Source: JBBDWZ01 sp050732575 (GTDB lineage Bacteria > Gemmatimonadota > Gemmatimonadetes > Longimicrobiales > RSA9). Taken from it: DNA of 10,763 nt. The position numbers and the translations under genes are program-made. How positions within the stretch are numbered: the stretch's first letter is position 1; the number at the start of each line of letters is the position of its first letter. Of this stretch, positions 7,556 to 10,763 are shown one piece after another. The stretch is from NCBI GenBank assembly GCA_050732575.1, contig JBOHRF010000161.1, positions 1 to 10,763 on the forward strand, written 5' to 3'. The notes beneath the pieces were generated by a model. That model was given only the letters and a program-made list of their open reading frames with translations, was not told where the DNA came from and ran no database searches.

Positions 7556-10212
7556 GCACGCGACCGAGCCTGCGGCGCAGCTTTCTGGCCCTGGTTTCGC
7601 TGGCCCTGGCCGTGTTTCTGGCTGTGGTTACCACCCTGCTGTATGTGGGACAGCGACGTTATTTGAATGAAGCGCGCGAGCGCGATCGACTGTCCGTCGA
7701 GCGTTTTTTCCACCGCAAGCTAACCAGCGATGCCGGCCTGATGAATGCGTTGTTGCACGCGCTGGCCCGCGACCAGCAACTGGTGGCGGCCTTGCGTGCG
7801 CGCGACCGGCAAGCGCTGCATGCTCTGGCCGCGCCCGTGTTCCGGGACCTGCAGGAGCGTCATCAGCTGACGCACATGACCTTCATCTCGCCCGACCGCG
7901 TGGCCTTGTTGCGCATGCATCGGCCCGACCAATTCGGCGATACCATCCCGCGTTTCACCCTGCTGCAGGCGGCCCAGACCACGCAGTCGTCGTATGGCCT
8001 CGAGCTGGGTCGCACGCACGGCCTTTTCTCGTTGCGCGTGGTCAGTCCCTGGCACGATGCGTCGAACCGGCCCATCGGCTACGTCGACCTGGGTCAGGAG
8101 ATCGAACACGTTGCAGAACAACTCAAGACCGTGCTCGGGGTCGAGGTTTTCGTGGCCATTCGGAAAGCACTGCTCGACCGCGACAACTGGGAAGCGGGCA
8201 TGCGTCAGCTCGGGCGCAATCCAAACTGGGATGAGTTCCCGCTCGAAGTTCTGGTAGAGCAGACCTTACCCGTGCCTCAGCGTCTGCGCGACCACTTCCT
8301 GCAGGTCCCGGATCAGCGCGCCGATTACCTGGACGTGCGCACGGCGGACGCCCGCTTTTTCGGTGCCGCCATGCCGCTGTTCGACGCGACCAACCGCACG
8401 GTCGGTGAGATTGCGTTCCTGCGCGATCGCACAGCCCAGGTAGCCGACACGCGTCGGACCTTCTTGCTGTCCGCGCTGGTTGCGATTGCCGTGGCCGTGG
8501 TCTGCACGCTGTTGCTCTACGACCGCGCTCGCCGCTACTACATAACGCCGTTGCTCGAGCTGCGCGCTGTGGCGGAACGTGCAGGACAGGGTGAATTGTC
8601 GCGCGCCGCACTGGTGCACCGCGCCGATGAGCTGGGTGACCTGACCCGCTCCATCAATCGCATGATTCATGATTTGCGGGCCGCGCAGGCGGAGCAAACG
8701 CGCCTGGTGCTGGATGCCGCGCTCGATGCCGTGGTGACCTTCGATCCGAATGGCCAGACCATCGATTGGAATCGCCAGGCCGAGGCCCTCTTCGAATGGC
8801 CGCGTATGCAGGCCATTGGACGCAACGTATTGGACCTGGTCGGCACGGGCAGCACACGCGGGCTGCTCGATCTCGCCCTGGACGAGTATCGCGATTCGGG
8901 CACCAGCAATAATCTCAATCGGCTGCTCGAGGCGGAGGTCGTGAGCCCGCAGGGCAGGCACGTGCCGGTCGAGATGGCCATCACACCGGTGCGCGGCGCC
9001 AGTGGCCTCATCTTCAGTGCTTTCTTCCGCGATGTATCCGAGCGCCAGCGGCTACAGGATGAGCTGCACGCCGCGCAGCGGCTGGATGCGATCGGCAAAT
9101 TGGCGGGCGGCATGGCCCACGACTTCAATCATCTGATCACCGCCATCGTAGGCTATCTCAACTCGGTCCAAAGCGCGCTCGAGCCAGGCACGCAGCCGTA
9201 CGAAGATGCACTCGAGATCCGGCGCGCTGCCGATCGCGCCTCCGCGTTGGTGCAGCAGCTGCTGACCTTCGCTCGCAAACGCGTGGTGCAGGCGCGCCGC
9301 CTGAATTGCAATGAGCTCATCGCCAATACCGAACTCATGCTGCGCCGGCTCATCGGTGTTGACGTGCGACTCGAGACGCACCTCGATCGCGCGCTCTGGC
9401 CCGTGCTGGCCGATCCCGTGCAGATCGAGCAGGTGCTGATCAACCTCACCGTCAACGCGCGCGATGCCATGCCCGACGGCGGCAACATTGTGATTCAGAC
9501 CGCCAATGTTGTCATCTCCGGCTCACTGGCCATGGATGGCGCCATACCGCCCGGTCATTACGCCATGGTCTCCGTGTCTGATACCGGCGTCGGGATGGAG
9601 CAGGATACGGTCGCCCACATCTTCGAGCCTTTCTTCACGACCAAACAAGCCGGCAAAGGCACGGGCCTGGGCTTGCCTACCTCCTACGGCATCATCAAAC
9701 AGGCCGGGGGCTTCATCCGTGTTACCAGCGAGCCCGGGCGAGGCACCACGCTTCGCATCTACATGCCGCGCGCGCCGCACATCAGTGCGAGCGACGCCAA
9801 CGCCAGGCGCAAAGACGCGGGCAGGGGCGCCGCCGAGACCATCCTGTTGGCCGAAGATGAGTACCAGGTGCGGCGTCTGCTCGAACGCGCGCTCCAGCAG
9901 CAAGGGTACTCCATCATCACCGCTGTGAACGGCAGCGAAGCCCTGCGCCTGAGCCGACTCCATGACGGCCCCATCCACCTGCTCCTCACCGACGTGGTCA
10001 TGCCCGAAATGGGCGGGCGCGAAGCGGCCGCCGCCATCCGCCGCGAACGACCCGACATCCGCGTCGTCTTCATGTCCGGATACAGCGATGAACTCGTGCG
10101 ATTGCAAGACGAACTCACCGAAACCGCAGCCTTCATCGCCAAGCCGTTTGCACCCGACGAGCTCAGGCGCGTAGTGCGTGACGTACTGGACGCCGTGCCG
10201 ACCGCAGAGTAA
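7552..10212 (+). CDS. Hybrid sensor histidine kinase: dCache-like, HAMP, PAS, HisKA, HATPase, receiver
   Basis: This 886-aa inner-membrane kinase has TM1 at about 9-31 and TM2 at about 303-323, enclosing a roughly 270-residue periplasmic region. That region resembles a double Cache sensor of the dCache_3 type: ISPDRVALLRMHRPDQFGD at 112-130, GLELGRTHGLFSLRVVSP at 149-166, and GYVDLGQEI at 176-184. HAMP follows at about 324-380, then PAS at about 383-495 (LDAALDAVVTFDPNGQTIDWN). The H-box LAGGMAHDFNHLITAI puts the phospho-accepting His at 523. The ATPase has its N-box at 631-640 (Asn635), G1 DTGVGM at 677-682, F-box FEPFFTT at 691-697 and G2 GKGTGLGL at 701-708. The receiver (about 762-882) has EDE at 768-770, Asp814 as phosphorylation site, Ser842 and Lys864. 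All catalytic residues appear present. No Hpt or DNA-binding output domain is fused. The start overlaps the porin stop (ATGA) and has no Shine-Dalgarno, so translation probably depends on coupling. It likely senses a small periplasmic ligand linked to the porin/dehydrogenase genes. Confidence 0.93.
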   Translation: MSTRPSLRRSFLALVSLALAVFLAVVTTLLYVGQRRYLNEARERDRLSVERFFHRKLTSDAGLMNALLHALARDQQLVAALRARDRQALHALAAPVFRDLQERHQLTHMTFISPDRVALLRMHRPDQFGDTIPRFTLLQAAQTTQSSYGLELGRTHGLFSLRVVSPWHDASNRPIGYVDLGQEIEHVAEQLKTVLGVEVFVAIRKALLDRDNWEAGMRQLGRNPNWDEFPLEVLVEQTLPVPQRLRDHFLQVPDQRADYLDVRTADARFFGAAMPLFDATNRTVGEIAFLRDRTAQVADTRRTFLLSALVAIAVAVVCTLLLYDRARRYYITPLLELRAVAERAGQGELSRAALVHRADELGDLTRSINRMIHDLRAAQAEQTRLVLDAALDAVVTFDPNGQTIDWNRQAEALFEWPRMQAIGRNVLDLVGTGSTRGLLDLALDEYRDSGTSNNLNRLLEAEVVSPQGRHVPVEMAITPVRGASGLIFSAFFRDVSERQRLQDELHAAQRLDAIGKLAGGMAHDFNHLITAIVGYLNSVQSALEPGTQPYEDALEIRRAADRASALVQQLLTFARKRVVQARRLNCNELIANTELMLRRLIGVDVRLETHLDRALWPVLADPVQIEQVLINLTVNARDAMPDGGNIVIQTANVVISGSLAMDGAIPPGHYAMVSVSDTGVGMEQDTVAHIFEPFFTTKQAGKGTGLGLPTSYGIIKQAGGFIRVTSEPGRGTTLRIYMPRAPHISASDANARRKDAGRGAAETILLAEDEYQVRRLLERALQQQGYSIITAVNGSEALRLSRLHDGPIHLLLTDVVMPEMGGREAAAAIRRERPDIRVVFMSGYSDELVRLQDELTETAAFIAKPFAPDELRRVVRDVLDAVPTAE

Positions 10213-10214
10213 TT

Positions 10215-10247
10215 CGACTCCCTCCGAATAAGTATCGTGCGGAGTCG
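10215..10247 (+). terminator. Weak hairpin just after the kinase gene
   Basis: CGACTCC (10215-10221) pairs perfectly with GGAGTCG (10241-10247) across a 19-base loop, starting 2 bases after the kinase stop codon. It could help end the operon transcript, but the stem is short, the loop long and no T-run follows. A factor-dependent end, or an effect of the G-rich repeats just downstream, is as likely. Confidence 0.25.
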
Positions 10248-10250
10248 TGA

Positions 10251-10471
10251 ACGGATTCGGGGAACGGGAACCGGGTGCGGGAACAGATCTCGGGAGCGGG
10301 GAGCGGGTGGCGGAACGGATTCGGGGATCGGGACATCGGGGAACGGGAACCGGGTGCGGGAACAGATCTCGGGAGCGGGGAGCGGGAGGCGGAACGGATT
10401 CGGGATCGGGAGATCGGGGAACGGGAACCGGGTGCGGGAACAGATCTCGGGAGCGGGGAGGCGGGAATCGG
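10251..10471 (+). repeat. G-rich tandem repeat, three copies of 78-79 bp
   Basis: The unit recurs with GGGGAAC at 10259, 10338 and 10416, that is, periods of 79 and 78. An identical 22-base core beginning CGGGTGCGGGAACAGATC starts at 10272, 10351 and 10429. The last copy is incomplete and diverges after about 10465. Each copy contains four G3 runs with loops of 3, 4 and 3 bases (10259-10281, 10338-10360, 10416-10438), which fits the G-quadruplex pattern. Open frames across it encode only low-complexity Gly/Arg/Ser peptides and are not credible genes. The copies are nearly identical, suggesting recent duplication or active homogenisation. Confidence 0.9.
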
Positions 10472-10652
10472 CGAGGCTCGACTTGGTTCCGTGACAGGAC
10501 ATCTGTGACAGATCATGGTCATGACATCCGTCAAACGTCGGTGCACACCCGCTGGAGTAGTTGGATATAGAAAAAGCATCACCGAGGTCGTGACGGTGAT
10601 CTTGTCTCGAATGACTGGCCACTTTCACTGCCTGCACGAATTCTGATCCAAT
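10472..10652. other. Non-coding spacer between inverted G-rich arrays
   Basis: This interval is visibly lower in GC than the arrays around it and has no plausible gene. It contains GTGACAG repeated at 10491 and 10505, the dyad ATCTG-TGA-CAGAT (10501-10513), and TCATG-GT-CATGA (10513-10524), followed by the terminator-like hairpin described separately. The crowded TGACA/TGTCA elements could be a protein-binding site or the worn end of a mobile element; neither can be established here. Confidence 0.4.
10571..10600 (-). terminator. Probable intrinsic terminator for leftward transcription
   Basis: Read on the minus strand, ATCACCG (10600-10594) and CGGTGAT (10584-10578) form a perfect 7-bp stem with a 9-base loop. 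GC and then five T residues (10575-10571) follow. This is the arrangement of a modest Rho-independent terminator. It would end a transcript coming from a leftward gene to the right of this window, making the kinase operon and that gene convergent. No such gene is visible, and the stem is only moderately stable. Confidence 0.45.
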
Positions 10653-10763
10653 CGGTTCCCGCTCGCGCCCCCCGCCCCCGAGATCTGTTCCCGCACCCGC
10701 GCCCGATCCCCGATCTCCCGCTCCCCCAAATCCGTTCCCGCTCCCACCCCCGCCCCCGAGATC
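10653..10763 (-). repeat. Inverted copies of the G-rich 78-bp repeat, running off the window
   Basis: The same 22-base core found three times at 10272-10450 appears here in reverse orientation at 10678-10699. A further copy begins at 10756 (CCGAGATC), again exactly 78 bases on. The surrounding sequence is more divergent from the left array than the left copies are from each other (for example CCCCCGCCCCCGAG instead of CCCGCTCCCGAG). The G-rich strand is the minus strand here. The array continues past the window edge, so its full copy number is unknown. Confidence 0.85.

Noticed and set aside
10491..10524. Terminal inverted repeat of an insertion sequence
   Set aside because: The small dyads vaguely recall transposon ends, but there is no transposase fragment, no matching second end and no target duplication visible.
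10247..10570. Gly/Arg-rich repetitive open frames on the + strand downstream of the kinase
   Set aside because: The peptide repeats merely reflect the 78-79 bp DNA repeat; three overlapping frames are open alike, there is no ribosome site and no known family.
9759..10637. Minus-strand open frame of 292 aa across the kinase 3' end and the repeat array
   Set aside because: It reads through the G-rich repeat, giving repeated low-complexity Pro/Arg/Ser peptides, and is antisense to the kinase receiver domain.
10251..10763. CRISPR array
   Set aside because: The whole 78-bp unit is conserved with no unique spacers, part of it is inverted, and no cas genes are present.

Overview
The window comes from a GC-rich Gram-negative bacterium: there are two outer-membrane barrel proteins, a Tat-exported periplasmic dehydrogenase and a hybrid sensor kinase. 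Gene families and the GGATTA-type and GGGAAC-type intergenic repeats suggest a proteobacterium, perhaps a gammaproteobacterium of the Xanthomonadales/Steroidobacter kind. That placement is inference and not secure. No plasmid, phage or complete insertion-sequence gene was found.

Left part (1-2960). A perfect 16-bp hairpin and a small GGATTA repeat lie at the left edge. Next is a leftward gene (94-2331) for a large secreted protein with a CBM9-like N-terminal domain and a DUF5916-type C-terminal barrel. The interval up to 2960 has no intact gene. It holds what looks like the decayed, frameshifted C-terminal end of a leftward methyltransferase-like gene, then a short palindrome just before the next gene.

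Centre and right (2961-10212). Five rightward genes follow: a monomeric sarcosine/N-methyl amino acid oxidase-like flavoenzyme, a Tat-signal small subunit (gluconate 2-dehydrogenase subunit 3 family), a GMC FAD dehydrogenase with a Cys motif matching the 3Fe-4S site of bacterial FAD glucose dehydrogenase, an OprO/OprP-type porin, and a hybrid histidine kinase (probable dCache, HAMP, PAS, HisKA/HATPase, receiver). The last four are joined by three ATGA start/stop overlaps and so are very probably one translationally coupled unit. The oxidase lies 76 bp upstream with no visible terminator between.

A reasonable working model is that the porin admits a small solute, the small subunit carries the folded dehydrogenase to the periplasm where it oxidises the solute, and the kinase senses that solute or its product. 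The usual cytochrome c electron-acceptor subunit and a DNA-binding response regulator are both absent from the window. The substrate cannot be read from the sequence.

Right edge (10213-10763). There is no gene here. Three tandem copies of a 78-79 bp G-rich repeat follow the kinase, and an inverted array with the same 78-bp period begins near 10653 and runs off the window. The lower-GC interval between them holds a probable leftward terminator and small dyads.
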